Positions 48,121 to 57,633 are shown, counted from the first letter of the stretch. The stretch: DNA of 64,000 nt from Bradyrhizobium sp. CB3481 (GCF_029714305.1 NZ_CP121647.1:7212501-7276500); one strand, 5' to 3'. Notes: generated from the letters alone by a model not told the origin. Translations and numbers: made by a program.

Positions 48121-48858
48121 TCAGGAATTCGGGGCGATCGAGGCCTGCGCGTATTCGGCAACCTTCGCTGCCGGCCGCGCCCGTCGCTCGCTGGGGCGCT
48201 CGAACAGCATGCGCCGCTCGAAGGCCGTCGAGCGCATCATCGGATAACGCTCGAACACCTTTTCCTTCATCGCCGGGAAATCCGCCGCCATCAATCCGAC
48301 CGGCTTCAGCAGGCCGGGGAAGAAGCGCGGCTCAGCGATGGTTTCATGCAGGAACACACGGCGGTAGAACGCCTGATGCTCGGCGCGCACGATCGCAAGC
48401 CCGAGATCGGCGTTGAAATACTCGCACGCCATATAGGCGAGCCGCAGCGTCAGGTAGGGCAGTTCCGGATAACGCCTGGCTTTGTCCGGATCGGCGACGA
48501 AACGTGCGGGATCGATGATGACCTCGCCCCGATCGAGCCGGGGGTACAGGATTTCACCGAATGCCTCGGCCGAACAGGACTCCCGCCATTCGGATGTCAG
48601 CACGCTGATACGAACGGAGCTGTAGAGTTCTCCGTGCAGATAGACGCCAAACGTCCACGAATTCGGCAGGTCGTCATACTGATCGGTGACACGCTGCGCG
48701 GGTGATTCCTTCACTGCGCCCTCGCGAAGATAGGCGCGATAGCGAAGGTTGTAGATCTCTTCTTTTTCTTCGGGTGTTTGCGCGAGACGATAGTCGACTT
48801 GATCCAACAGGTCCGAGCTTCGTCCAAAGGCCGTCGAAACTTCGGCCGGGGACCTCAT
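48121..48858 (-). CDS. FeeM-like N-acyl amino acid synthase (GNAT fold)
   Basis: A 245-residue protein. The region from about 20 to 215 has the pattern of the N-acyl amino acid synthase FeeM core, distant kin of LuxI autoinducer synthases: RYRAYLREGAV, DQYDDLPNSWTFGVYLHGELYSSVRI, DPARFVADPDKARRYPELPYLTLRLAYMACEYF, and RAEHQAFYRRVFLHE. FeeM proteins transfer long acyl chains from acyl carrier protein to an amino acid such as tyrosine. The chemistry here is inferred. GGAG lies nine bases before the ATG. The gene sits between pal and a GGDEF-EAL gene in the tol-pal locus. No LuxR-type regulator is nearby. Confidence 0.78.
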   Translation of the reverse strand: MRSPAEVSTAFGRSSDLLDQVDYRLAQTPEEKEEIYNLRYRAYLREGAVKESPAQRVTDQYDDLPNSWTFGVYLHGELYSSVRISVLTSEWRESCSAEAFGEILYPRLDRGEVIIDPARFVADPDKARRYPELPYLTLRLAYMACEYFNADLGLAIVRAEHQAFYRRVFLHETIAEPRFFPGLLKPVGLMAADFPAMKEKVFERYPMMRSTAFERRMLFERPSERRARPAAKVAEYAQASIAPNS

Positions 48859-48986
48859 TTACTGCACTCCTAGCGCTACTAGCAACCTCTGCGAGCCAAG
48901 GAGAAGATTAACAGCTTCTTAACGGATTGCAAACAGTACACAATCTTAGGGTTAAGAGCCCCGGGACCCCGTATTTTCACGGAGTT

Positions 48987-51320
48987 TTAAGCGATGGACC
49001 GCGAGGCGACCGGGACCAGATGGCTCTCCGGCGGGCGGCGGCCATGCGAGGCATTCAGGAGCTGACGAACCCGCACCGCGGGCACCGGCGGGCTGAACAG
49101 ATAGCCCTGCGCCTCGGTCACCGCGCCATCGGCGCTGATCAGTTCGAGCTGCTCGTTGGTCTCGATGCCCTCGACCACGACCGACATGCCGAGGTCGGCC
49201 GACAGCCGTGCGACGCCCCGCAGCAGCGTCAGCGGACGATCGCTGTCGATCCCTTCCAGGAACGAGCGATCGATCTTCACCTTCTGCAAGGGGAAGTTGT
49301 GCAGGTAGCTCAGGCTCGAATAACCGGTGCCGAAATCGTCGAGCGAGATCCGCACGCCGAGCGAATGCAGCTGCGACAGTACGTCGTGCGTCAGCTGGGT
49401 ATTGCGCAGCAGCGAGGATTCGGTGATCTCGATCTCAAGCCGGTTGGCCGGCAGGCCGGACACCTCGAGCGCGTAGCGCACTTCGCTCAGCACGTCGCGC
49501 TGGTGGAACTGCTGCGGCGAGAAATTGACGGCGACGCTGACGCCTTCCGGCCACTTCATGCATTCCATGCAGGCCTTGCGCAGAATCCAGCGGCCGAGAT
49601 CGACGATCAGGCCCATGTCCTCGGCAATCGGAATGATGTCGGTCGGCGACACCGTGCCACGCACCGGATGATTCCAGCGGATCAGCGCCTCGCAGGTCGA
49701 GATGCGTCCCGACTTGAGGTTGACTAGCGGCTGGAAGAACAGCTCGAATTCCTCGTTGGCCAGCGCCTTGCGCAAATCCAGTTCGAGGATGCGGCGGGAT
49801 TCGACGACCTGCGCCATCTCGTCCCGGAAGAAACAGAAAGTGCCGCGGCCGTCGGCCTTGGCGCGATACAGCGCCATGTCGGCGTTCTTGAGCAGCGTGT
49901 CGGCGCTGACGCCGCGCGAGGTCATCGCGATGCCAACGCTGGCGCCGATCTCGACCAGATGATTGTCGATCTTGTAGCGCTCGCTCAGCCGATCGACGAT
50001 GCGCTGGGCAAGGCCGGCGGCGTCGTCGGCGGAATGGATGTTCTGCTGGAATACCACGAACTCGTCGCCACCGAAGCGCGCCACGAAATCCTCCGGCCGC
50101 AGCATCTCGCGCAGTCGTCCCGCCACCGCGCATAATAGCTGGTCGCCGCAGGGATGGCCGAGCGTGTCGTTGACCTGCTTGAACTGGTCGAGGTCGATGA
50201 ACAGCAGCGCGGACAAATGGTCGGCGTCCTGCTGGACGGCGAGTAGCCTCCCGATCTCGTCTCTGAAATTGACCCGGTTCGGCAGCGTGGTCAGTTCGTC
50301 GTAACGCGCCAGATGGCTGATGCGGGCTTCCGCATTGCGGCGTTCGGTAATGTCTTCGACCAGCACGACCGCGCCGCCGTCCTCCATCGCCTGGAACGTC
50401 CACGACAGCGACCGGCCACGCGCGATATCGGGATCGGTCGTGACCGTGTCGCGAGCCCGGGTGTTCACGATCTCCGACAGGATCATCTCGCCGCTCGCCG
50501 CTGAGATCGCGCCGGAATCGATGCAGGCCGCGACGATGTCGTGTGCGTTGGCGCCGCGCTGGATGAGACCCCCGGACAGGTTCATCATCTGGCTGAAGCG
50601 GTGGTTCATCACGGCCAGCCGGCCGTCGGCGCGAAACATGCAGAGCCCGTGCGGCATGTTGTTCAACGCGGTGTCGAACTGGCCGGCGAGAGCCGCTTCC
50701 CTGAAGCTCGACGTGAAGGCCTTGACGAAGATGGCGTGCAGGCTGAGGTTGATGTCCTTCAGCCCGACGAAAAACAGCACCAGCAGCACTGCGAGGCTGA
50801 CGTAATAAAAATCGCCATGCAGCGCGAGCGCCAGCGACATCGGCCCGCATGCCAGCAGGATATGATACTGGATCAGCTTGGGACGCCCGTAGTTGCGCGC
50901 CGCGCCGCCGGCCGTATAGCCGACCGTCGCCGCGACACACACCGCGTGGGCAACGGCGTCGTCATTGGCGAAAATGGTGAGAAAGCACCAGATGCCGACC
51001 ACGCTGGCATACAGCATGGCGCCAGCCGCGTAGCGCGGCTCCAGGTACCTGGCCTGCTCGTATGTCAGCACCTGGGTGCGGCGTTCGTATTTGCGCATGT
51101 GGAGAGCGCGAACCGTGCCGATCCCGATGATCAGGACCGCGCAGGGCCACAACAGCACGTTGCCGGTCTTCAGCGCCGTCAGTACGGCGGCGACCGCCGT
51201 GCTGACCGAGCCGATGAACATGGGCCAGAAATTCTGGCACATCGAATCGACCAGTGCCGCATAGAGCACAGGCTCCAGCTCTTCACGGCTGCTTCGCTTT
51301 TTCGGGTCGACCAACTGCAT
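48987..51320 (-). CDS. Membrane GGDEF-EAL protein inserted between tolB and the pal side
   Basis: A 777-residue c-di-GMP protein. It has five to six N-terminal membrane spans (about 30-195), a PAS-like module (about 215-335), a GGDEF domain (about 345-505) and an EAL domain (about 520-760). The GGDEF active site is intact (RFGGDEFVVF) with the I-site RPED five residues before. The EAL motif set is also present (CEALIRWNHP, VNFSPQQF, IEITESSLL, DDFGTGYSS, KIDRSF, VEGIET). Either activity is possible. It lies 182 bp downstream of tolB, on the same strand, a location where pal would normally follow. Confidence 0.92.
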   Translation of the reverse strand: MQLVDPKKRSSREELEPVLYAALVDSMCQNFWPMFIGSVSTAVAAVLTALKTGNVLLWPCAVLIIGIGTVRALHMRKYERRTQVLTYEQARYLEPRYAAGAMLYASVVGIWCFLTIFANDDAVAHAVCVAATVGYTAGGAARNYGRPKLIQYHILLACGPMSLALALHGDFYYVSLAVLLVLFFVGLKDINLSLHAIFVKAFTSSFREAALAGQFDTALNNMPHGLCMFRADGRLAVMNHRFSQMMNLSGGLIQRGANAHDIVAACIDSGAISAASGEMILSEIVNTRARDTVTTDPDIARGRSLSWTFQAMEDGGAVVLVEDITERRNAEARISHLARYDELTTLPNRVNFRDEIGRLLAVQQDADHLSALLFIDLDQFKQVNDTLGHPCGDQLLCAVAGRLREMLRPEDFVARFGGDEFVVFQQNIHSADDAAGLAQRIVDRLSERYKIDNHLVEIGASVGIAMTSRGVSADTLLKNADMALYRAKADGRGTFCFFRDEMAQVVESRRILELDLRKALANEEFELFFQPLVNLKSGRISTCEALIRWNHPVRGTVSPTDIIPIAEDMGLIVDLGRWILRKACMECMKWPEGVSVAVNFSPQQFHQRDVLSEVRYALEVSGLPANRLEIEITESSLLRNTQLTHDVLSQLHSLGVRISLDDFGTGYSSLSYLHNFPLQKVKIDRSFLEGIDSDRPLTLLRGVARLSADLGMSVVVEGIETNEQLELISADGAVTEAQGYLFSPPVPAVRVRQLLNASHGRRPPESHLVPVASRSIA

Positions 51321-51472
51321 CGGCAGGGCACGCGTCCTGTTAGGATAGGTATTTCTACCCGCCTCAGATGAAGTCTTTCTGAGGGAACATCGTTACCGGG
51401 ACGTTGCTTTTTGCTGAGAAGCGAAAAAATATTCCTGCAAAATCAGTAGGCTAGGCAATGTTTGCCGATTAA

Positions 51473-51494
51473 CGACTGCACGCCCTTGCAGTCG
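51473..51494 (-). terminator. Possible terminator after tolB
   Basis: Eight-base arms CGACTGCA / TGCAGTCG around a six-base loop start 8 bp after the tolB stop. On the minus strand the stem is followed by TTAATCGG, not a T-run, so it may only stabilise the mRNA end. Confidence 0.5.
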
Positions 51495-51501
51495 AGTTCC
51501 A

Positions 51502-52854
51502 TTATGACAGCAATGGCGACCACGCCGGATCGGAAGCAAAACCGGGCGTTGGTACCCGCAATTCGTTACGACCGGAGATGTCGACGGTGTACAGCGACGG
51601 GCCGCCGCTGCCGCCGGGATCGCGGAAGAACATCACGACGCGGCCGTTCGGCGAAAAGGTCGGCCCTTCATTGTGGAAGCCCGAGGTGAGGATGCGTTCG
51701 CCCGAACCATCGGTCTTCATGATGCCGATCGCGAAGGCACCGCCGCCCTGCTTGGTGAAGGCGATGTAGTCGCCGCGCGGCGACCAGACCGGCGTCGAGT
51801 AGCTGCCCTCGCCGAACGAGATGCGCTGCGCGCCGCCGCCATTGGCCGGCATCACGTAGATCTGCGGCTTGCCGCCGCGATCGGATTCGAAGCAGATGCG
51901 GCTGCCGTCAGGCGAATAGGACGGCGAGGTGTCGATCGCCGGCGTATCGGTGAGCCGCGTCGTCGATTTCGAGCGCAGGTCCATCACGAACAGGTTGGAG
52001 TTGCCGCCCTGCTGCAGGCTCATGATGATGCGCTGGCCGTCCGGCGAGAACCGCGGCGAGAACGACATGCCGGGGAAATTGCCGACGATCTCGCGCTGCC
52101 CAGTCTCGACATTGAACAGGTAGACGCGCGGATCGCCCTGGCCGAATTCCATATAGGTGATCTCTTGTGTCGACGGCGAGAACCGCGGCGTCAACACCAG
52201 GTCGGAGCCCTTGGTGAGATAGCGGACGTTGGCGCCGTCCTGATCCATCAGCGCCAGCCGCTTGACGCGCCGCTCCTTCGCGCCGGTCTCGTCGACGAAT
52301 ACGACGCGGCTGTCGAAATAACCCTTTTCGCCCGTGAGACGCTCGTAGATCTGGTCGGAGATGATATGGGCGATGCGCCGCCAGTATTCCGGCGAGGTGA
52401 AATATTGCTGGCCGGCGAGCTGCTGCTGCTGGTTGACGTCCCAGAGCCGAAATTCGGCCTTGAGGCGGCCGTCGCCCTGCCGCGTCATGCGGCCAAGCAC
52501 CAGCGCCTGCGCGTTGATCTGCTTCCAGCTCTGAAACGTCGGCGGGCTGTCTGGATTGCTGATGCGCTCGATGAAGGCAGCCGGATCGATCGGCGCGAAC
52601 AATCCGCTGCGCTTGAGGTTGTTGGTGATGACCTGCGACACGCCGACGCCGACCTCGGCATCGCCGGGCGTGCCGGCCACGAAATTCGTAATTGCGATCG
52701 GAAGCGGTGTGAATTCGCCCTCTGGAATGACGACTCGCTTCTGCGCAAAGGCATGACGACCGCCGGCGACTGCGCCAAGCGCAGCTATTCCGGAAATGAT
52801 CTGCCGGCGGCTCGGGCGATACAGCATGTTCGGCAATCCATTTTTGTCAGTCAT
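51502..52854 (-). CDS. tolB: Tol-Pal system periplasmic beta-propeller TolB, with a twin-arginine leader
   Basis: A 450-residue protein whose C-terminal six-bladed beta-propeller binds Pal. The N-terminal domain starts at about [21 protein letters not shown]40-like blades repeat as [74 protein letters not shown] and [18 protein letters not shown]. The leader is [20 protein letters not shown]...AFA, a good twin-arginine pattern, while TolB in enterics uses Sec. An in-frame ATG at 52827 would keep this leader. It lies 60 bp downstream of tolA in the operon. Confidence 0.94.
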   Translation of the reverse strand: MTDKNGLPNMLYRPSRRQIISGIAALGAVAGGRHAFAQKRVVIPEGEFTPLPIAITNFVAGTPGDAEVGVGVSQVITNNLKRSGLFAPIDPAAFIERISNPDSPPTFQSWKQINAQALVLGRMTRQGDGRLKAEFRLWDVNQQQQLAGQQYFTSPEYWRRIAHIISDQIYERLTGEKGYFDSRVVFVDETGAKERRVKRLALMDQDGANVRYLTKGSDLVLTPRFSPSTQEITYMEFGQGDPRVYLFNVETGQREIVGNFPGMSFSPRFSPDGQRIIMSLQQGGNSNLFVMDLRSKSTTRLTDTPAIDTSPSYSPDGSRICFESDRGGKPQIYVMPANGGGAQRISFGEGSYSTPVWSPRGDYIAFTKQGGGAFAIGIMKTDGSGERILTSGFHNEGPTFSPNGRVVMFFRDPGGSGGPSLYTVDISGRNELRVPTPGFASDPAWSPLLS

Positions 52855-52914
52855 CGCTTCAAACTTTGCTCATATCTCGCATTGCTAACAGGTGGCCGCC
52901 ACGTGACCAAATCG

Positions 52915-53844
52915 TTAGACCTTTTCCTTGAACACAGGCGCGAAATATTTCCATTCATCATACATGGCCGCCGGCAGCTTGTAGGGCTGGCATTCGATGA
53001 TGGCCCGCAGCGCGCTCTCCTGGTAGACGCGCAGGAATGGGGTCGCCGGTGTTCCTTCCGGAACAGGCGCGCCTTCGAGCGTGCCGTCGCGCTTCAGGCG
53101 AATGGCGAACGCCACTTCAGGCTTCTGCGACTCGATGCCGCCATAGGGCTTCTTCCAGCAACGCTCGACTTGGCGCTGGAACATCGAGCCCCAGGTGGCG
53201 GAATTGTCCGCCGCCGCGCCCTTGGCGGTGCCAAGTGCGGCATTGGAATTCATGGTGTCGCCGGCCGCGGCCTGGCGCGTCGGATCGCGTTTGTCGAGCA
53301 GCGCCGCGATCTGGCTCTGGTCGAAATGCCGCTCCACGATTCTTTGCTTCGGCGGCTCCGGCGGCTTGGCCTGCACCGGCTTCGGCGGCGGTGGCGGCTT
53401 CTTCTCTTCCTTCTTGATAGTGTCGCCGATCTGATCGACCTTCTGCTCAGGTTTTTTCTCGACCGGCTTCGGCTCTTCCTTCGGCTTCTCGACGACCTTG
53501 GGCGGGTCGGGTTTCTTCTCGACCGGCTTTTCCTCGGCCTTTGGCTGCGGCTGCGGCGCGGTCTCGGTCACCACAGGCGCCTTCTCGGTGATCTTGCCCA
53601 CGGCGTCATCGACTGGCTTGGCTTCGGCGATCTTCTCGACCAGCGGCTTGGGATTTTCCTTCTTGCCGGTCTTCATCCCGGCCATGGTCTTGGCCAGCTC
53701 ATTCGCCGAGATGACGTCGACGGGCACCGAATCTTCCGGCGGCATTTCAAGCGCCTTGGTCGAGAACGACAGCATCACCCACCCCAGCACGAGGACGTGC
53801 AGGGCAACCGACGCTAGAACCGTCTTGTCGACCTTGACCTTCAC
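52915..53844 (-). CDS. tolA: Tol-Pal system protein TolA
   Basis: A 309-residue protein linking inner and outer membrane. One N-terminal membrane span (LASVALHVLVLGWVMLSFST) is followed by a long Pro/Lys/Glu-rich rod (about 60-190: VEKKPDPPKVVEKPKEEPKP and PPPPPKPVQAKPPEPPK). A C-terminal domain (about 225-309, NSATWGSMFQRQVERCWKKP ... ALRAIIECQPYKLP) has two Cys as in TolA/TonB-C folds. The span has the expected SHxxxH-like contact to TolQR in reduced form (SVALHVLVLG). It sits 45 bp downstream of tolR. Confidence 0.92.
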   Translation of the reverse strand: MKVKVDKTVLASVALHVLVLGWVMLSFSTKALEMPPEDSVPVDVISANELAKTMAGMKTGKKENPKPLVEKIAEAKPVDDAVGKITEKAPVVTETAPQPQPKAEEKPVEKKPDPPKVVEKPKEEPKPVEKKPEQKVDQIGDTIKKEEKKPPPPPKPVQAKPPEPPKQRIVERHFDQSQIAALLDKRDPTRQAAAGDTMNSNAALGTAKGAAADNSATWGSMFQRQVERCWKKPYGGIESQKPEVAFAIRLKRDGTLEGAPVPEGTPATPFLRVYQESALRAIIECQPYKLPAAMYDEWKYFAPVFKEKV

Positions 53845-53889
53845 TTGAGCTTTCCCGCTCCCCCGTCAGCCATCGCGTGCCGCATGCTT

Positions 53890-54363
53890 TTAGGACCCCT
53901 GCTCCGGCACGATCACGATATTCGCCTTGAACCCCGCCTGCCGAATATACCCCAAAAGTTTCATCATATCCGTGTAGCAGACGTCCTTGTCGCCCCGCAG
54001 GTATACCACCCGCTCCGCCTCCGACCGGGTCTCCTTGATCGCCGTGATCTTCGGCAGCAGCTCGTTGGCCGGAATTGGCGAATCCCCGAGATAGAGTTCG
54101 ACGTTGGAGTTGCACGCGCCGCCGGTGCGCTTGACCGACAGCGTCAGCGGCGGGGCGTTGGCCTGGATCTGCTTGCCGCCGCCGGCGACCGGCAGGTCGA
54201 TATCGATGCTCGAGGTCATCAGCGGCGCCGCCACCATGAAGATGATGAGCAGCACCAGCATCACGTCGACCATCGGCGTGACGTTGATCTCCGCCATCAC
54301 GGCGGCACGACGCCGGCCGCGGCGTCCGCCGCCACCAGCCGAACCTGCCATGTTCATCGCCAT
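53890..54363 (-). CDS. tolR: Tol-Pal system protein TolR
   Basis: A 157-residue ExbD/TolR-family protein with one membrane span (VTPMVDVMLVLLIIFMVAAPLMT) that has the conserved Asp of the proton path (PMVDVMLVLL). The periplasmic part follows (SIDIDLPVAGG, VYLRGDKDVCYTDMMKLLGYI). With TolQ it makes the motor energised by the proton gradient. The N-terminus is Gly/Arg-rich. A second in-frame ATG at 54357 is also possible. Confidence 0.95.
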   Translation of the reverse strand: MAMNMAGSAGGGGRRGRRRAAVMAEINVTPMVDVMLVLLIIFMVAAPLMTSSIDIDLPVAGGGKQIQANAPPLTLSVKRTGGACNSNVELYLGDSPIPANELLPKITAIKETRSEAERVVYLRGDKDVCYTDMMKLLGYIRQAGFKANIVIVPEQGS

Positions 54364-54400
54364 GATCGTGCTCTCACGCTGCGCTCGTCATGTGCCATCC

Positions 54401-55114
54401 TCATCCGCGCTCGTCGATCTGGCGCGACAGGATGGCGGAAAACTCGTCGGCAAAACCTTCCAGGCGCTGCGCCTGCCTGTTCACCTCGGATGTGAACTTA
54501 TTGTAGAAAATCGTCGCGGGGATGGCGGCGATAAGCCCGATAGCGGTCGCAAACAGCGCTTCGGCAATGCCGGGCGCGACAACCGCGAGCGAAGTATTTT
54601 TCGAGGCCGCGATCGACTGGAAGCTCGACATGATGCCCCAGACGGTTCCGAACAGGCCGACGAAGGGGCCTGCCGAGCCGACGGTCGCCAGCACAAGCAG
54701 CCGCCGCTCCAAGCGCTCGACCTCGCGCGCGATCGAGACGTTCATCACCTTCTCGATGCGCATCTGCAGGCCGGCGAAGGAGCGCGACTGGCTCTCGAAC
54801 GAACGCTTCCACTCGCGCATCGCCGCGACGAAGCACGCCGCCATCGATTGCGTCGGCTTTGCCGACAGTGCGCGATAGAGTTCCTCGATCGACTGTCCCG
54901 ACCAGAATGCCTGCTCGAAACGGTCCATCGCGCGCTTGGTGCGCGAATAAAGGAAGATCTTGTCGATTGCGATCGCCCAGACCCAGACCGAACAGGCGAG
55001 CAGGCCGAGCATGACCGTCTTGACGACCCAATGCGCCTGCATGAACAGCGCGATCAGCGATACGTCGGCCGATACCATCGGCAAGGCTGACTGAGCGACG
55101 TCAGCGGGATTCAT
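54401..55114 (-). CDS. tolQ: Tol-Pal system protein TolQ
   Basis: A 237-residue inner-membrane protein of the ExbB/TolQ/MotA family with three spans: ALFMQAHWVVKTVMLGLLACSVWVWAIAIDK, VGSAGPFVGLFGTVWGIMSSF and ALFATAIGLIAAIPATIFYNKF. The GPFVGLFGTVWGI and GIAEALFATAIGLIAAIPA motifs are diagnostic. It is the first gene of the leftward order tolQ-tolR-tolA-tolB, with GAGAGGA upstream of its ATG. No ybgC acyl-CoA thioesterase gene precedes it; a repeat-rich gap does. Confidence 0.96.
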   Translation of the reverse strand: MNPADVAQSALPMVSADVSLIALFMQAHWVVKTVMLGLLACSVWVWAIAIDKIFLYSRTKRAMDRFEQAFWSGQSIEELYRALSAKPTQSMAACFVAAMREWKRSFESQSRSFAGLQMRIEKVMNVSIAREVERLERRLLVLATVGSAGPFVGLFGTVWGIMSSFQSIAASKNTSLAVVAPGIAEALFATAIGLIAAIPATIFYNKFTSEVNRQAQRLEGFADEFSAILSRQIDERG

Positions 55115-55490
55115 GAGCGGTATCCTCTCAACGCAGTGTCCCTATTTCCTCCGGGAGCAAATGGCTGCCGGCTCTACAGCCGCGCGTCGGGCGCGGCGAT
55201 TTTCGCAGCGCGAGAGCTCTCTTGGTGTCGCATGGGGGGCCCGCCGAAAGCCGGGCATTGCTTCCCCTGCCAACATGTCAAAACGAGGGCTGTCAGCGCG
55301 TCATTCCGTCCCTAACCAAACGCTAAGCTTGGTTAAGTTTTGGTTACCAAAGGGGAACTTGGCTGCCGGAAATCCAGGCCGGCCGGGGGTTTACGGATCG
55401 GCCGGGCCCGGGTTCCCCCGGGATGGGGGGCGGGGCGGTACCAGGGCATGGAAGCCGTTGGGATCGGCGGCGTGTGCACCACACACCGCT
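55115..55490. other. Gap upstream of tolQ: promoter region and GC-rich sequence
   Basis: First part of a 1.23-kb stretch without a real gene. The AT-richer section near 55310-55350 (TAAGCTTGGTTAAGTTTTGGTTACC) is a probable promoter zone for the tol operon. From 55380 on, GC-rich runs begin. Apparent reading frames across here have odd composition. Confidence 0.45.
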
Positions 55491-55589
55491 GTCATCCTCC
55501 GCGCAGGTGGAGGATCCAGTACGCCGCGGCTTATCGGTTCAATCATTGGCGTCTCTGGGATACTGGATCCCCGCCTTCGCGGGGACGAC
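55491..55589. repeat. Palindromic extragenic element, family C
   Basis: A two-armed element: ATCCAGTA (55514-55521) is the inverse of TACTGGAT (55561-55568). Each arm carries a further hairpin, CCTCC..GGAGG at 55496-55513 and CCCCGC-CTTC-GCGGGG at 55569-55584; the last stretch, ending GGGGACGAC, is the usual form of a Bradyrhizobium-type REP. Confidence 0.7.
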
Positions 55590-55664
55590 AACTGAATATG
55601 AGGCGGCAATCTCGCGACATGGATTGCCCGAGGCTTGCTGAAACTTTCCCGCCCTCTTCATTGT

Positions 55665-56035
55665 GAGGGCGCAGGGAAGACCGGGTGCGCGCCGCACCCG
55701 CGGTCCCGTGTGCCATTATGCGCATAGGCAAAAGGTGCACACGAGCATACAGGTTCGGCGGGAGCATCCCGGCCTTCCCTGCGCAATGGCTTTACGGCTT
55801 ACTTCGTGCTCTTCCCGGAGAACGGCTCTTTTGCCTCCGTCGCCCGCAAGCAGCTTTCGCTTCTCGCGGACTTAACGCCAGCACCACGGCGCCAGAACCA
55901 CACGACTTCACCGTACGCGTCAGCCACACTCGTCCGTCATGGCCTCGGCGTCCATCGCATCTCGCCGCGCGTCAGTGACGATGGCCAACGCCCCTCATCT
56001 CGCGGTGAGACGGCGGTATTTATGCCGCTGATTTG
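55665..56035. repeat. Probable dispersed Bradyrhizobium-type repeat (non-coding)
   Basis: About 370 bp with pieces such as CGGGTGCGCGCCGCACCCG, CATCCCGGCCTTCCCTGCGCAATGG and GCTTACTTCGTGCTCTTCCCGG. From general knowledge these are recurrent in Bradyrhizobium intergenic DNA, where spurious small ORFs are often called. Here the longest frame (55685-55978) has such a character. Exact borders are not defined; a hairpin TTGCCCG-T-CGGGCAA follows at 56112-56126. Confidence 0.5.
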
Positions 56036-56142
56036 GGTCAGAATGGAAGCGAAATATTTCTGATTCTCAGAAATTACTCGCTTGACGTCATTTCCGAAAA
56101 TCGGAAGTGATTTGCCCGTCGGGCAATTGCATCATCGCTGCT

Positions 56143-56235
56143 GTAGGGTGGGCAAAGCGGAGCGTGCCCACCATCTGGCAGCGTGCTCGGTGAGAGATGG
56201 TGGGCACGTCGCTTGCGCTCCTTTGCCCACCCTAC
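56143..56235. repeat. Long nested palindrome, family B, copy 1
   Basis: Outer arms GTAGGGTGGGCAAAG / CTTTGCCCACCCTAC (15 bp, perfect) and inner arms CGTGCCCACCATC / GATGGTGGGCACG (13 bp, perfect) make a nested cruciform. A diverged second copy of the same length lies at 57634-57726, on the other side of the broken serine hydrolase gene. Confidence 0.88.
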
Positions 56236-56347
56236 GGATTCGCAGTGTGCGGCAGCTCTTGCCTTGTCGCTCATGTAGGCGCGATCTAGCATGGTGCTCC
56301 GAACAAAATAACCGTGCGGACGAAAACCGCATTTGCAGGGAGAAAAC

Positions 56348-57612
56348 ATGAAGCCGTTCATGATGGTTGCCGCTGTCGTTGCCGGCATTGCCGCTCATTC
56401 GGCGAATGCCGCGCCGCTGCCCGAGGCAAAGCCGGATGAAGCCGGATTTTCGCAGCAGGGACTGGCGCGCCTCGATGATTTCTTCGCACGCGAGATCGCC
56501 GCCAAACGCGTGCCCGGCGCCGTGGTCGCGATCGCGCGCGATGGAAAGCTCGTGCAGTACAAGGCGTATGGCCAGCTTGATCCGGCCAAGGGCACGCCGA
56601 TGACGCTGGACGCCGTGTTCGCGCTGGCCTCCATGACCAAGCCGATGGCTGCCGTCGCGGGCCTGACGCTGATGGAACAGGGCCGCCTACCGCTCAAGGC
56701 AAAGCTCGCGGATTACTATCCCGGATTCGCCGAGATGAAAGTGGGGGTTCCCCAGGCGGACGGTTCCTTGAAGCTCGATGCGCAGGCTTCGCCGATCTTC
56801 ATCCACGACCTACCGGCACACGTCCGGTCTGATGTATGGCGGACGTCCGGACAGCTCGAGCCCGGTGGCGCGTCAATATCCCGACGGCACTGCGCCGGCG
56901 ATCGAAGGCGATACCCAGGCCTTCATCGACCGCATCACCAAACTGCCGCTGGCTCACCAGCCGGCGACGGTTTTCGAATACGGCTTTTCGATCGACGTGC
57001 TCGGCGCGGTGGTTGAAAAGGTCAGCGAGCAGCGGCTTGGCGATTATCTCGCCAGCAATGTGTGGCAGCCACTCGGCATGAAGGACGCGACGTTTCACCC
57101 CACCGATGCGCAGCGCACACGGCTTGCCCGGCCATTTCCCAATGACCCGCTGACCGGCAAGCCGCAGGCGATCAAGCTTTTGGATACGCCGACCAAGTTC
57201 GACTGCGGCGGCGCCTGCGCGTTCGCCACCGTCGGCGACTACGTGCGCTTCGGACAGATGCTGCTCAATGGCGGCGAGCTCGACGGCCAGCGCATTCTCG
57301 GGCCCAAGACCGTGCACCACATGATCTCGAACCACCTTGGTCCGGAGAATCAAGAACAACGTCGGCAATGTCGAGCCGCATCGCGGCAGCTTCAGCTTTG
57401 GCCTCAGCGTGGCGGTGCGCACCTGCGAGGGCCTGTCGGCGGTGCCGGGCAATCCCGGCGAGTTCACCTGGAACGGCGCCTACGGCACGCAATTCTTCTG
57501 CGACCCGAAGGAGCGGCTTGTCGTGGTGGTGGGAACGGCGGCACCGGGCGAGCTGCGAAAATACTACCGCGAGCAGGTGCAGGACATCGTCTACGGGGCG
57601 ATGGTGAAGTAG
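56348..57612 (+). pseudogene. Serine hydrolase (beta-lactamase/class C-like family), broken by two frameshifts
   Basis: Three adjoining frames together make one exported serine hydrolase of about 420 residues. Frame 1 has a signal peptide (MKPFMMVAAVVAGIAAHSANA) and the active-site SxxK (LASMTKPMAAVAG). Frame 2 begins near 56811 with RHTSGLMYGGRPD and runs through FEYGFSIDVLGAVVEKV and FDCGGACAFATVGDYVRFGQML. Frame 3 begins near 57348 with IKNNVGNVEPHRG and ends with TAAPGELRKYYREQVQDIVYG. The first break fits loss of two bases at 56811-56814, the second one extra A at 57348-57349. The product should be inactive unless these are sequence errors. Palindromes of family B flank it. Confidence 0.85.
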
Positions 57613-57633
57613 GTCGTTGCACACGATGCGCTT

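Noticed and set aside
55685..55978. A 97-codon frame in the tolQ upstream gap
   Set aside because: Overlaps what looks like a dispersed intergenic repeat; composition is not protein-like and several frames are open at once.
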